Positions 1 through 13,739 of a stretch of 64,000 nucleotides of DNA are shown here, piece by piece. Position 1 is the first letter of the stretch. Each line of letters starts with the position of its first letter. A model generated the notes under the pieces. That model ran no database searches and was not told where the DNA came from. It saw only the letters and a list, made by a program, of their open reading frames with translations. Origin of the DNA: Whitmania pigra (Eukaryota > Annelida > Clitellata > Hirudinida > Haemopidae); the NCBI GenBank assembly GCA_021613335.1, contig JAJTWR010000416.1, positions 295,001 through 359,000 of the forward strand, written 5' to 3'. The translations under genes were made by a program, and so were the position numbers.

Positions 1-1440
1 CTACCTATCCGACTTCATCGTAACGCACCGCACGTTATATGGTTATCGATGAGATTCACCACAACCTTTGCGCATTGATCCCATATAACGCAAACTGAGC
101 GTTGTAATTTCTTATGTAATGAGCGGCCGACGTCACTTAGAAATTTACGCTCACATATATTGCTGCGCGCATGTATTATATCAAAGGCTCAATCGCGTTT
201 TTACGCCATTTGCGAATGCGCGCGCCATCATCTCAAAAACCAAACCGAGATCTCTTTTCTTAGCAACGCTTACGACCTCTCATCTCCCAAATCTAACTCG
301 ATGCTGCCTCTGCAGCCTCCGACATTTTTATCATAGCCCTAGATCTTTCCCGACTCTATAAACCTATTTGAGTGAAGAACGTGTAGGCTGACTTACCAAC
401 CAAACCTCTCGCTCCAACTTCAGTGGGCATTAGCGTTACCCGAAACCCGCTCACCTCTAGATCTTTCGTTAGCTCAGAGTATTTCTCCGCTTTCAGCACA
501 TTACTTGCTTCGATCCTATCTTCCCACGAATGTCTCTCCTCGGAGGGAGTCTATTTTTCTTACAGGGTAGTGAAAAGCCCTCTCGCAAGAAGTACACCTT
601 CCGCTGTAATGCAATCTTGCCAGAATTTGCTTTGGCCACCGCCGTTTTGGTAGCTTCAACTACTTCCTTTAGGACCTTATTGTGTCGCCACGTGTACCGA
701 CCATTGCCGAGGGCATATTCGCAATTTGAGAGCATATGAGGAAGTGTCGCGAAAACCGCTTCAGAGCTCAGATTTACAGGTTTCCGTCAAGCCCAATCTT
801 CGCAAATTGTCTTTAGGAGGAAGTTGGACATAAATCGATCTTATCAGAAAGGCCAAACGATACGGAGACATCCTCCATATCTTGTTCAAATAGATGGAAC
901 TCTGAACCACGTCCTCCCACGCTGTGCCTGTTGCACTGCCTTAATGACTCGATCTTTTTCCATTTCCCCTGTTCTCTCCTGAATAATAAGCCTTGCCCTA
1001 ACCGCAAGGCTTGACTCAGGATCATTTCGCTAGGTTCCCCCCAATAGCCCGAATAGGACCTCGCGCTTCCCCGAACGTTAGTTCCGCAACCGACTTATCG
1101 ATTTCGTCCTGTGATCAGAACTTCCTTTTAGGTCTAAGCAGTGGTCTAACTTTGCGGATCCTGATGTCCAGTTATTCAACAACCCCAGCGTTCTTATTTT
1201 AGATACCTCATACTCCTCCACCAAACGAAGAGGTAACCTTTAACCTCGAGCTCTAACTGTAGAGGGCAACAAATGACATCCCTGGAGGTAGCCCAAGCCA
1301 TGTTCTGATGTATCTGCTAACTTTCCTATCTAATCCTTCGACTGTGGGCAAACCGATCTCATAGATCGTCAATGGCCACAGCAGCATTAGAAGAATAACA
1401 AACTGGAACAACAACACATTAAACCCTCCCTGCAATGAAA
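1..1440 (-). mobile_element. Non-LTR (LINE) retrotransposon remnant, antisense
   Basis: Minus-strand translations show two stretches typical of the region after the reverse-transcriptase domain in many invertebrate LINEs. At about 1435-1253 there is WPLTIYEIGLPTVEGLDRKV followed by a RYIRTWLGLP-like motif and VALYS. At about 735-640 there is CEYALGNGRYTWRHNKVL, which matches the 'sqGRYxWRHdxVL' zinc-knuckle block of such elements. Between them lie pieces in other frames, separated by stops and frameshifts. The order on the minus strand is correct for a LINE. The catalytic RT motif would lie at higher coordinates and is not seen, while the 3' end may continue left of the window. The block is visibly more GC-rich than the AT-rich DNA that follows. 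It is a dead copy; the family is assigned from memory of similar proteins. Confidence 0.7.
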
Positions 1441-2267
1441 TTTTAATAGTTTATTTAATTATTAAGCAAATGATTTATAATAATTACTTATTGCATTGTC
1501 GTTCAACGTTTAAATAGTTAGAAAAAGTTTGTTTTCAAAAAATATAATTTTTTATTTCAAGAATTTCAGCACGAACAATACATTCCTATTCCACTCTAGT
1601 AATAGCGATATTTGAAAAGGAGTTTGTAAGCAGACGTGCTATTGTTAATGATGTTCATTTATTTAGTAGATGTGTTTTATTAATAAAGTTCATTTACATA
1701 ACAGGTAAGTTAATATCAATAATGTTCATTTATATAACAGATGTGTTGTATTAATAACGTTCATTTATGTAGCACCAAAAGCATGATTATCAGAATTGTG
1801 CTAGTAAATTGTTCAATAACCCAGAACTTGATGAACTTTGCTTCAAACCAGTTCGTCTGAACCGCGGAATTATTCATTTTAGAACAATTATATTGTTACA
1901 CTATAATAATGGTTTCATAATAAAAACATTTAAGTTTGAAATCGTCTGTTAAAAACAAATTTCGATTAAAGTTTCTCAAAAGCATTTTGACATATCTCAA
2001 AACATCTTGAAGAAATAATGGGTTTTCTTATTGAATACAATCAATAATTTAAAAGAAAATTCAGTGAGGTTGCCGAGGTTTTTGTACGTGTTTTTGCGAT
2101 ATTTCCTAAAAATTTGCCTAATTTATGAATTATTGTTGTTATTATATTAGACGTACTAATAATAGTTAATAAAAATCCCCATGCTACCGTCATGGAAAAG
2201 AAGACAAGGATCAGTATTGTATTAATTAAATATTTTAAAACCCGGTTTGGTCCAAAATAATTCTGGA
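1441..2267. other. AT-rich spacer or intron, no gene seen
   Basis: Very AT-rich DNA. Around 1640-1770 there are loose near-repeats built on TTCATTTAT-AACAG and TATTAATAA. I see no exon with usable splice sites. It probably belongs to the intron or upstream region of the membrane-protein gene whose last exons lie at 3740-5016. Confidence 0.4.
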
Positions 2268-2275
2268 CCCCTGGG
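2268..2275. repeat. hAT target-site duplication, left copy
   Basis: CCCCTGGG lies directly before the CAGTGGCGCAAC terminus and is repeated exactly at 3492-3499. Eight base pairs is the duplication length of hAT transposases. Confidence 0.8.
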
Positions 2276-2403
2276 CAGTGGCGCAACTAGGGGGGGGCAG
2301 GGGGGGGCTTGCGCCCCCCCCAGGCCTAATAGGAGAGACCCTGCAATTTTTCCAAATCCGATCAGTTTTTTTTTGGTGGGGGGGGGGGGGGGTAAGGGGA
2401 TTT

Positions 2404-2632
2404 AACTGGTTTGAAACTTTGAGACAGAAGATAGTCAAACTCATTAATAAATTATTAAAGATACAAAATAAGACTGTAGACAGAAGATAGTCAAACTCAT
2501 AATAATAATAATCTGTTCTATTTTTAATTCTTTATTAATTATAATTGGTAGTTTTGATTTAAACAGCGTCGGGCTTTCGTCCCTTGTCTAAACTTGAGCT
2601 CCCCCCTCAGCATTTTTCGCTGGTTATCTGAT
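2404..2632 (+). repeat. Internal direct repeat copy 1 (hAT 3' subterminal region)
   Basis: About 230 bp beginning AACTGGTTTGAAACTTTGAG and ending in CATTTTTCGCTGGTT. It is clearly similar to 3255-3485 but diverged by substitutions and small indels. It stops where the 3' inverted repeat would begin, as if a second 3' end had been lost. Confidence 0.7.
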
Positions 2633-2663
2633 GATCAGATAATGTCGTTTTGACAACCCTGCC

Positions 2664-3086
2664 TTGGCTGCTCTTGATGCTTTGCAGAATGGCACAATGA
2701 CTCCCGAGCTTTCGGAATTCTGTAACCTTCATGGAAAAGACGCTGAAACTGTGCAAAGACAGCTCCAATTCACATCGACAAGTTTACGTGCTGATCAGTC
2801 TGACCCCAATGCGTGTATCGAACTACAAGATCTTTTCTGTGCCACAAGCATTCAGCCCGAGTTGCATATGCTCGATGTTGCTCTTACTCAGACATTTACG
2901 TCATCAGATGCAGAAAGGGCATTTTCTAAACTTCGCCTTATTAAAAGTCATCTCGGGACGACTATGTCTGCCTGTCGTTTGCAAAGTTTATTGAGAATAT
3001 CTGTGAACAAAACAACTACTGCACTTCTTCCAGTAAATAAAATGGTGAACAGATTTTCACAGATTGATCGAAAAATTATTTTGTAA
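2664..3086 (+). pseudogene. hAT transposase C-terminal fragment
   Basis: Open frame of about 140 codons. The centre and C-terminal half carry the hAT dimerisation signature: TSSDAERAFSKLRLIKSHLG followed by LQSLLRISVN, the form seen in ZMYM1/'zinc finger MYM' and TTF-type hAT transposases, where the S-x-x-E-R-x-FS-L-x-IK motif is diagnostic. The BED zinc finger and the catalytic DDE residues are missing, so this is a truncated remnant lying within the TIR-bounded element. It reads to a natural stop (TAA) after DRKIIL. No native start is recognisable. Confidence 0.75.
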
Positions 3087-3254
3087 CTGTAAACACATCA
3101 AAATGTAATTTAGACTACAACATTTCAAAATTGTTTTAAACTGTTTAGGATCTTAATTTTATACATAATTTAGATTAGGTGAAATGTTTAGGATATCAAT
3201 CATATCATATTACAATTTTAAACATATCATAAACTTTTTTTTTACAGTTGCTTT

Positions 3255-3485
3255 AACTGGCTTGAAACTTTGAAACAGAAGATAGTCAAGCTCATTAATA
3301 AATTATTAAAGATACAAAAAAAGACTGCAGACTTATAAATAAAAACTTATAATAATAATCAGTTCTATCTTTAATTCTTTATTAATTAAAATTAGTAGTA
3401 TTGATTTGAACAGTTTCAAAAATTTTTCGACTGCGTCGGGCTTTTCTAAACTTGAGCCCCCCCCCAGCATTTTTCGCTGGTTGCG
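3255..3485 (+). repeat. Internal direct repeat copy 2 (hAT 3' end)
   Basis: Second copy of the 230-bp subterminal block, running into the 3' inverted repeat. The poly-C run and CATTTTTCGCTGGTT at its end match the end of copy 1. Confidence 0.7.
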
Positions 3486-3491
3486 CCCCTG

Positions 3492-3499
3492 CCCCTGGG
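3492..3499. repeat. hAT target-site duplication, right copy
   Basis: CCCCTGGG directly after the 3' inverted repeat, identical to 2268-2275. Confidence 0.8.
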
Positions 3500-3739
3500 T
3501 ACTTGCCCCTCTCCCTTTTCGGGGCCGTGGGTGTATAATTATTATAATATTTTATAATAATAATATTTTTATTATTAATATTGCTTCACTTTTATTTTTA
3601 TACGTAACATCACACTCAAGTCAGCATGAGGATATATTCGAACAATTTGAACAATTTTATTTTTTAATTCCAAACTAGGAATGAATTATTTTGATTTATA
3701 AAATCCACATTTACTAGAAATTCTTCCATTATAATCCAG

Positions 3740-5016
3740 CATTCCTGCTCATCATCATCATCAGTGGAGTGACGCTCATGATTCTACTGGCTCCTGCCAT
3801 TTACGTTTTCTTCCGACTAAAAAGGTGATGATAATAAATTGCATGATAATCAATCAATTAATTGATAATCAATTGTAAATAAGCTACGGAATATTCGCAA
3901 AAATGAATGAGTCTTATAGTCTGAATAGTCTCTAGCGCAGATTCCCAACGGATAACTGGCTAAATGCTGACGATTGAACATGACAATGCCTGAATGTTTA
4001 TTATTTATTTCTTTAAAAAATCATTACTGCCACAATGTATATAACACATACAAACAACATCTTGATTTTTAACTCAAAAACATCAACAACAATAGGAATA
4101 ATAATAAAAGAAAATTTAATAAATTATCGACGACAAATAATTTCTAATAATTTCTAATAATTTCTAATTATTCCAAAGAAGGAAGCGAACGTTGAAGCAG
4201 AAACAGCGCCATTCGGTCCTCGTTCAAGAAAACATGGACACACCATCGATGGAGACCCACAATCTCGTCGATAATTTCAGTCGCCAGAGTTCCGGAACGT
4301 TCCACCTAGCGAATAAAGCAGAAATCAAGCCCCTCATCAATCAAAGTGTCTCTGACTCTGAGGCGAATTATCGGCAAGTATCAGTCCAGAAGCAACTTGA
4401 TCGATTCCAGGCAAAGGACAACATAGAACACAAAATGTTTTTTCCACCTTCTTCAATCTCTTCCGGTGAAAAATTCCAGCACGACATGTCTCAACAGGTG
4501 CTTCAGTACTCCCATCAATCCAACCAACTTTGCCACCAGCAACAGCAGCACCAAAGAATGCCGGTTTCCTCGTTGGTCGGTTCCAATCCTTACCACACCT
4601 TAAGGCCACAAGGCGAAAAGAGACACCAGAAGAATGTCACGTGGTGTCTTCAAGACCCCAGCAATCCATCTGCTCCAGTTGACGAATTTCCCGAACTTTC
4701 CTATCTCTCCAGCTCTACCACTCTGCCTAAAACCATGCATCACGGGTTCTCCATCCCCAAGTTTAAGACCTTCAGACCGATGTCGGAAAACCCGACAGCA
4801 GACATTTTTTATTCCAACGTTAATGATGCCAGCATGGACTCGCCTCCAAACATGGATTTTTCCAGGAGCACGGACGTGGAGTCCATGGCATCGCTCCTCG
4901 ACAGCCAATCAAACACTTTGAAACTCAATCACGTGTCTCCGTCGTCATCCATCTCGGATGTTACGTCACAATCGAAGTCATCGTTTTCCAAGAAGACATT
5001 GTTGACCGATGTATGA
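3740..5016 (+). CDS. C-terminal exons of a single-pass membrane protein with PDZ ligand
   Basis: Two exons in matching phase: 3740-3824 (acceptor ATAATCCAG, donor AAAAG|GTGATG) and 4179-5016. Exon one encodes a transmembrane helix (FLLIIIISGVTLMILLAPAI then YVFFRLK). The splice adds a basic stop-transfer cluster, RLKRRKRTLKQKQR, placing the ~280-residue remainder in the cytoplasm. The tail is Ser-, Gln- and Pro-rich with a short poly-Gln/His run (CHQQQQHQ). It contains NPYHTL, a possible tyrosine signal, and ends LLTDV, a class I PDZ ligand (T-x-V). These traits suit an adhesion or guidance-type receptor, but the extracellular exons lie outside the window or beyond the hAT insertion, so I do not name a family. 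Stop TGA is at 5014-5016. Confidence 0.65.
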
Positions 5017-5604
5017 TTTCGATACATGTCGATGTCTCGAATAACCGTCTCCGATTTCGTGGTGATTATGATTATGATCCAGAAAAGCTTCGTATAAAGT
5101 CATGGTTTTCTTTCTCGGAATTGTATATTTCCTTTCCATTGTTGCAATTCATTTCAAAGTTTACACAACGTTTATTGAATTTTTAACTTGAAAAAAAATC
5201 CACAAAAAAAAACATGCTACTCGATATTGGAATCCATATTGGAAGCTCTCTTTCAATGCTCCCATGACAACAGTTAATTAAAAGGCGGGTTTTTGTACGT
5301 TTTATTAAAACATTTTGTAGAATTTAGCAGGCACGTACCCTTCTCCGATCCTACGTCTGTTCAGTCGAGCGAGACGAATTGGAATGCAGAAAAGGTCGAA
5401 ACGTTGGCCCTAGGATACTATTTGTAAAACAAACAGAAATCAAAAATCATAGATTACTTTTATGGCTTATGATTACGATGACGAATATTCAATAAAATTA
5501 TTCGATATCAAAATAACAGTTCAGTACCCAATATAATTAAAGCGTTAGTTAATTCATCAAATATTTAAACAAACACAAATGTCTACTTTTATTAACGAAA
5601 ATTT
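5017..5604. other. 3' UTR of the membrane-protein gene
   Basis: No coding potential. The best polyadenylation signal is AATAAA at 5491. The stretch ends at a long GT microsatellite. Confidence 0.4.
5491..5496 (+). terminator. AATAAA polyadenylation signal
   Basis: AATAAA about 475 bases after the stop codon of the membrane-protein gene, the first canonical hexamer downstream. Confidence 0.4.
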
Positions 5605-5803
<199 letters not shown>

Positions 5804-5804
<1 letters not shown>

Positions 5805-6002
5805 ACACGTACGACCCCGGACGGAAGCATTCAAGTGGCGATGAAGACAGATCTAACACAAAGACTTTGCGATTCAAAAGAGCGGGCTGTGACAGCTTTC
5901 AAAGTTGTGAAATTTCTTTTGATGGATCAATTCTCTCCTTCCTTCGTTTTTCAGATCCACGCAGACGATCCATCAATGGCGGCTGTCAGAAATTCAGCTT
6001 GA
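5804..6002 (+). CDS. Possible terminal coding exon, unknown protein
   Basis: Straight after the GT repeat a plus-strand frame reads TTPDGSIQVAMKTDLTQRLC, then KERAVTAFKVVKFLLMDQ and IHADDPSMAAVRNSA, ending at TGA 6000-6002. AATAAA follows at 6085. The composition is that of a real protein rather than AT-rich noise. No clean acceptor is visible at the left edge, because the frame runs into the GT repeat. A pyrimidine-rich CGTTTTTCAG at about 5945-5954 could instead open a shorter exon in the same frame. No family recognised; it could be a pseudogene fragment. Confidence 0.3.
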
Positions 6003-6084
6003 AATTTTTCAAAAGCAATCGCCTGCGTATAGGATTTGCAAAATCAACTATATGGGCCGGCTACACTTCTATTACGTGGATAGG

Positions 6085-6090
6085 AATAAA
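6085..6090 (+). terminator. AATAAA polyadenylation signal
   Basis: AATAAA 83 bases after the stop of the candidate exon ending at 6002, followed by a second AATAAA a few bases on. Confidence 0.3.
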
Positions 6091-6102
6091 AAAATAAATT
6101 TC

Positions 6103-6862
6103 TAATTTTAAATTGGTTTGTGGCATTACTAAATCAGAAATTTTTGCTGCATATCGTCCTAAATGGGTCACCATTTGTAATGAATGGAGGAATTCTGTTT
6201 CCCAATAATGAAGGAAGTTTTTTCAACAAAATTTCAAATTAAAAAAAAATGAATAAAATAATCTGGCGAAAGTGATAAACAAGTCTCTTGATTTCAAACA
6301 ACAGCGTAACAGGATCGATCCAAAGCAAGAGAGAAATCAAAGCGGAAAATTAACCGAGACCACGAAATAAGAATCGATTGGTAAAAGACTCTCACTCAAC
6401 ACAAAGTTGGATTGAATAGAGTTCTGAGTTATAGTTGCTATGGCTAATAATATTAACTGAATATGTTTCCTTCTTAAAAATGTCCTTGCTTCATAAGAAA
6501 GCAATGTTACATTTAGATACGCTAGTTTCAAATGACAGAACTTTGCAATTTTGTTTTTTGTCAGATTTTGGTGTAAGAACATGAATATGTACGAGGAATT
6601 TGGAAATTGTCAAAATTCAAATATTCGCTCTAATTTTGTCACGCATTACGTAACTTATAACATAACAGTTACAACGTTCAACGGCTAATTTTTAAAACAA
6701 ATTTTAAAATTACAGTTTTATGACGCCAATAATTCGTCATTTAAAACTTCGTACAAGCACGACCTCGAAACAATCGAACTTTCTTCTGCGCACAAACCTC
6801 TTTACAGCTTCGTTTGTTAGAAATTTCTCCTGGTTAACATCTTAGCGACCAAATAATCGGAT
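6103..6862. other. Intergenic, upstream of the unnamed gene
   Basis: AT-rich; no exon or known repeat recognised. The last ~220 bases must contain the promoter and 5' UTR of the gene starting at 6863, but I see no clear TATA box. Confidence 0.35.
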
Positions 6863-10306
<3,444 letters not shown>

Positions 10307-10317
10307 GTTTGATGGTC

Positions 10318-10323
10318 AATAAA
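10318..10323 (+). terminator. AATAAA polyadenylation signal
   Basis: Canonical signal 12 bases after the TAA at 10304-10306, supporting the last exon call of the unnamed gene. Confidence 0.6.
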
Positions 10324-10393
10324 ATAGTTTTGTCTGCCTTAAATTTTAATTGTATCAAATTTATGTTCTGGTGTCTTTGCATTTAGCTCATTT

Positions 10394-10615
10394 TTGAGTG
10401 CCTTATGCATCCGGATCGGATATTTAATTATAGTCCTTTGCATAACTGAGATGATTTGGACTAAGGCACTTCTTAATCGATTCACCATTTATATAGCCTT
10501 ATCAGTGCAGGTTGAGTTGCGAACACGAACACATAACGAAGGTTGTTATTACCGCCGCTTGCAGGAAGGGACCCATTCGGCCAAAGTGCATGGGTGTCAT
10601 TTTATGTTGTTTTTT
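10394..10615 (+). repeat. Dispersed repeat (TTTGCATAACTGAGATGATT family)
   Basis: Contains TTTGCATAACTGAGATGATT followed by TGGACTAAGGCACTTCTT and ATTTATATAGCC, then a block with TTATTACCGCCG and GGACCCATTCGGCCAA. The first part recurs at 13628-13672 and, inverted, at 25620-25712. The second part recurs at 32270-32350 and more weakly at 48655-48725. It is probably a SINE- or MITE-like element of this genome; I found no terminal repeats. Confidence 0.55.
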
Positions 10616-10619
10616 TTTT

Positions 10620-11200
10620 AATGGAAGACAACATGAGTTAAAGCCTACATTAATACAATTTTTAATAGACTCTAACCAGATGCGTCATTTAAGTATTTTT
10701 CAAGAGAGAGGGCAAACATTCGCACGAGATGACCTTTTTGCGTCTACCCTAAAGTCGAAGGTTTCCCCTCTTGTCTCCCAAATGACGTTCCTGATGCTAA
10801 TTAATTTACTAATTTATAGTACTTTAGCACTTAAAAATATTGTTAATTAAAGCTGTGGTGAGTGTTAATCATTAACCTATTTACATATTCTGCTGGACAA
10901 TTATCCATATAATATGAAAAGTTTTTTTCAAGAACTAACCTTTATGGGAAAATCCAGTCTTGGAAATGAATAAAATAATGAATTTCTATCTAATTCTACA
11001 TTTTTCGATATATCAAACTAAGGTGTTTTATTGAAGTTTTAGATCATTTTAACATTTTTTTTTTAAATTTCTTTCACTTTGCTTTGCAAAGAATATTTGT
11101 ACTATTTATTGAGAAAATTAATCAAAAATTTATTGATTAAATTATGAATTTAATGCAGCAAAGTAAGTAAAATTAATAATTTTAAAATTTATATTTGCAG
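10620..11200. other. Intergenic or 5' region of FAU
   Basis: AT-rich, no coding exon. TATATTTGCAG at about 11190-11200 is a good acceptor, so FAU may have a 5' UTR intron that starts in this stretch. Confidence 0.35.
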
Positions 11201-11302
11201 TCTTTTCAAAGGATTTGTAACTCGAGAGCTCCAACTTTAGTTTAATTTATCATACTACAGTTTAAACAACAGCTTCATATCGGAATCTTTCTGAAAATCG
11301 AA

Positions 11303-11689
11303 ATGCAAATCTTCGTGCAATGCAATCATCCGTTTGTATACGTCTTGTCTGGCAAGGAAACTGTTGGAAATCTGAAGAAGAGATTTGGAGAAGATGCTAC
11401 TTTCTCTTGCTCGGGTCGTCCTCTGGAAGACGACATGCTCTTATCGCAGCACGTTCCTGAACATGGCACAGTGGTCGTTCATATGGGACTTCTAGGAGGT
11501 AAAGTCCATGGATCTCTTGCTAGGGCAGGTAAAGTCAAGGGTCAAACTCCTCAGGTTGAGAAGGCCGAGAAGGTCAAGAAGTTGACTGGAAGAGCTAAAA
11601 AGAGGTCCCAGTTCAACCGTAGGTTCGTCAACGTGGTTCATGGATTTGGTGTGAAGAAAGGACCCAATAGTCAAGCTCAAGACAAATGA
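11303..11689 (+). CDS. FAU: FAU: ubiquitin-like FUBI fused to ribosomal protein S30
   Basis: A 128-residue single-exon frame. Residues 1-66 are a ubiquitin-like domain starting [20 protein letters not shown] and ending LLGG, the glycine pair cut to release S30. Residues 67-128 are eS30: [17 protein letters not shown], then [18 protein letters not shown] and GFGVKKGPN, all near-invariant in animals. S30 is part of the 40S subunit head/shoulder; the FUBI half is removed after translation and assists processing. FUBI here is about 8 residues shorter than the 74-residue human version, with a reduced mid-loop. The frame has no introns, but a good acceptor at 11200 leaves room for a 5' UTR intron. 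AATAAA follows at 11777. Codon use and the intact frame argue for the functional gene rather than a retrocopy, although a retrocopy cannot be excluded. Confidence 0.95.
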   Translation: MQIFVQCNHPFVYVLSGKETVGNLKKRFGEDATFSCSGRPLEDDMLLSQHVPEHGTVVVHMGLLGGKVHGSLARAGKVKGQTPQVEKAEKVKKLTGRAKKRSQFNRRFVNVVHGFGVKKGPNSQAQDK

Positions 11690-11776
11690 TGCCCTCACTA
11701 CTTGTCAAATTTTAAAAATTTGCGTTTGGTTGTCAAATATAAAATAGAAATCATAAAACTACTTAACTTTTCGACA

Positions 11777-11782
11777 AATAAA
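11777..11782 (+). terminator. AATAAA polyadenylation signal of FAU
   Basis: AATAAA 88 bases past the FAU stop. Confidence 0.55.
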
Positions 11783-11789
11783 TTCACCC

Positions 11790-12850
11790 ATTTAAAGACG
11801 TGTTTGGCAAAAAGTAGCTTTGGAAATAAGCTGTAATTACAATTTTTCAAATTCATCAGTTATTCGCTAGAGTAATGCAAGTTTACTGATCTATCATACT
11901 GATAAAATAAATATTTTACTTATTATTTATAAATTTAATATTATAAATTAAGAATCACATATAATATAAAAGAATCACAAAAATCGCAAATGGCGAATAT
12001 TTTGAAATAACGTTTTAATAACGTTTAATAACTTGTCATAATGTTAATAGTTTCAATAAATCAGATGTTAGTGAATGTTTAGAAAATGAATTCTTGTAAA
12101 TTTAGATTTCGTTTGAAATAAAATAAAAACATTTTGAACCAAAGATTAAGAATTTTTAAAAAGTTCACAAGACTAAATAAAAATATTTTATACCTAATTC
12201 TCCACAAAAACTCAACTTTAAATTATGACGATATTCGAAATACTTTGTACTTTATCTTTATTTATCAATTTATAGCTTAATTAGCAGGTAGTTCATTACT
12301 TTTTATAAATGAAAATATTCACTTTAAATATATTTTTAAATGACCAACCTAAAACATCAGAAGAACCGCAATTATTGCCGTTGCAAATCTGAGAAGCATC
12401 AAAGTGAAATGGAATATTTCAATTATTTAAAAAAAAAAGTTTTCCATTCCTATTTTTTCGAAACAATTTTTTTCCATCTGAGGGGCATGCACTGTCACGG
12501 AAGATTTTTAAACATAAAATGGAAATTGTTTATCGATGGCCTCGAATAAATTCGTAATTTGGAAAAATTATTAATAATATTATTACGTTTCGTGCTTGGA
12601 ATTTTAAGTTTGGACTGATTGTTCTTGCAGATTAGTTTAATAAATAATAACAGTAATAACTTTAAAATGAAAACAATAACATCATCCCATCATAACTAAT
12701 TTATCAATTTATTAGAAATGAACGTTGATCAACAAAATAAATTCTTTCTAAGAAATGCTATAAAAGTAAAATTGAAGTTATAAATTTATTTCATTGTGTT
12801 ATAACGTAAAATCTAGATAAATGTAAGAGTTAAAGTTAATTCTTATTTAT
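11790..12850. other. AT-rich intergenic, nothing recognised
   Basis: Many stop codons in all frames. The 69-codon frame at 12340-12549 has no supporting features. Confidence 0.4.
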
Positions 12851-12917
12851 TTCAATAAACTGTTAAACAAATGTATTATTCTTGATTACCCATCCTTTTG
12901 ATTCAGAGGAAACCAAA

Positions 12918-13061
12918 TTAAAGTTCTGCACAATTCTTCATCTTTCGCTCCTTTGAAGATTCCAACAACAACGCTTCCATCCGCTTTTCATGTTCATTTT
13001 CCATGCTCTTGTTTTCATGTTTTATGGCTTCCAGTCTTAAGAGCATTGTGTGTTTTCTTTG
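12918..13061 (-). CDS. C-terminal coding exon, basic-acidic helical tail, unknown protein
   Basis: On the minus strand an open frame reads QRKHTMLLRLEAIKHENKSM, then ENEHEKRMEALLLESSKERK and MKNCAEL, and stops with TAA at 12920-12918. The charge pattern and heptad-like Leu/Met spacing look like a coiled-coil C-terminus, similar in style to the tails of Myb/SANT-like or MADF proteins. The acceptor is CTTCGAAAG just before 13061. AAATAAATAAG about 70 bases downstream on the minus strand can serve as the polyadenylation signal. Upstream exons of the same gene may be 13384-13620 and 14440-14650, but the joins are not proven. Confidence 0.45.
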   Translation of the reverse strand, partial: QRKHTMLLRLEAIKHENKSMENEHEKRMEALLLESSKERKMKNCAEL

Positions 13062-13383
13062 CTTTCGAAGTTTGAAGTAATATTAATAATTTTTATAAAA
13101 AAAAAATTATACGATTTGTAAGAGACTGGGGACTTTATCTTTACTTTTAAAGAATAATTTGTGCAGAATTTGTATTTAAATTATGCAAGCTTGCATTGGA
13201 GCATTTTCAAAGTTATTGTAACATTTTTAAAACATTTTTTAGCTTCCAATTCCATTTCTCCAAAAACTAGATCGTGGTCTGGATTTCGTGCCTAACTATT
13301 GGCTGATTCTTTAGATCGATTTAGATCGTGACTTGCAATTGGAAAATATTGTCGGATGCCTGTTTATTGCCCATCAACAAACT

Positions 13384-13620
13384 TCAATTCAATTTCCAGT
13401 TGTTGTTGTTGTTGTTGTTAGTGGTGGTGGCGTTGTTGGCGTTGTTATGAGCAGGATGGAGCAAATTTGCCGACCAAGTTTTCCATTGCCCAAAGACCAG
13501 GTGGTAATCTTCTCGGAGAATGGGGTCTTTTTCTCCAGGATCTGCAGTCTTTATTGACAATTCCAGGTTCACATCTCCCACACATCCTGCTAGGAACTGC
13601 TTTTCTCCAACTCTTGTCAT
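13384..13620 (-). CDS. Possible minus-strand exon with Asn-rich end
   Basis: Open frame with protein-like composition: VNLELSIKTADPGEKDPILR, then EDYHLVFGQWKTWSANLLH and a short Asn/Thr run from an AAC repeat. It lies about 320 bases upstream, in the minus sense, of the coiled-coil exon. AATAAA follows the stop on the minus strand near 13368, so it could be a separate terminal exon. Donor GT sites inside it (CACCTG|GTCTTT) are unproven. No family recognised. Confidence 0.3.
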   Translation of the reverse strand: MTRVGEKQFLAGCVGDVNLELSIKTADPGEKDPILREDYHLVFGQWKTWSANLLHPAHNNANNATTTNNNNNNNWKLN

Positions 13621-13621
13621 T

Positions 13622-13674
13622 TATTTATTTATTTATTTGATTATCTTTTGCATAACTGAGATGATTTGGACTAC
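13622..13674 (+). repeat. Dispersed repeat fragment (TTTGCATAACTGAGATGATT family)
   Basis: Shares the TTTGCATAACTGAGATGATT core plus TGGACTA with 10420-10470 and the inverted copy at 25620-25712. Confidence 0.6.
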
Positions 13675-13739
13675 CAACTCTTGTCGGTGCTTTGGGCTTT
13701 TTATACACGGATTAATAGATAATTATGTAATAAAATAAT

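Larger units (their letters stand above)
2276..3491 (+). mobile_element. Degenerate hAT DNA transposon with TIRs and 8-bp TSD
   Basis: The element begins CAGTGGCGCAAC and ends with GTTGCGCCCCTG, whose complement is CAGGGGCGCAAC, so the terminal inverted repeats match at 11 of 12 positions and start with the CAG common in hAT elements. An exact CCCCTGGG duplication flanks it. Inside is a C-terminal transposase fragment (2664-3086). The element also carries its own 3' subterminal sequence twice, at about 2404-2632 and 3255-3485, so it looks like a composite or internally rearranged copy. Only the last part of a transposase remains, so it is non-autonomous. It sits just upstream of, or in an intron of, the membrane-protein gene at 3740-5016. 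Confidence 0.8.
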
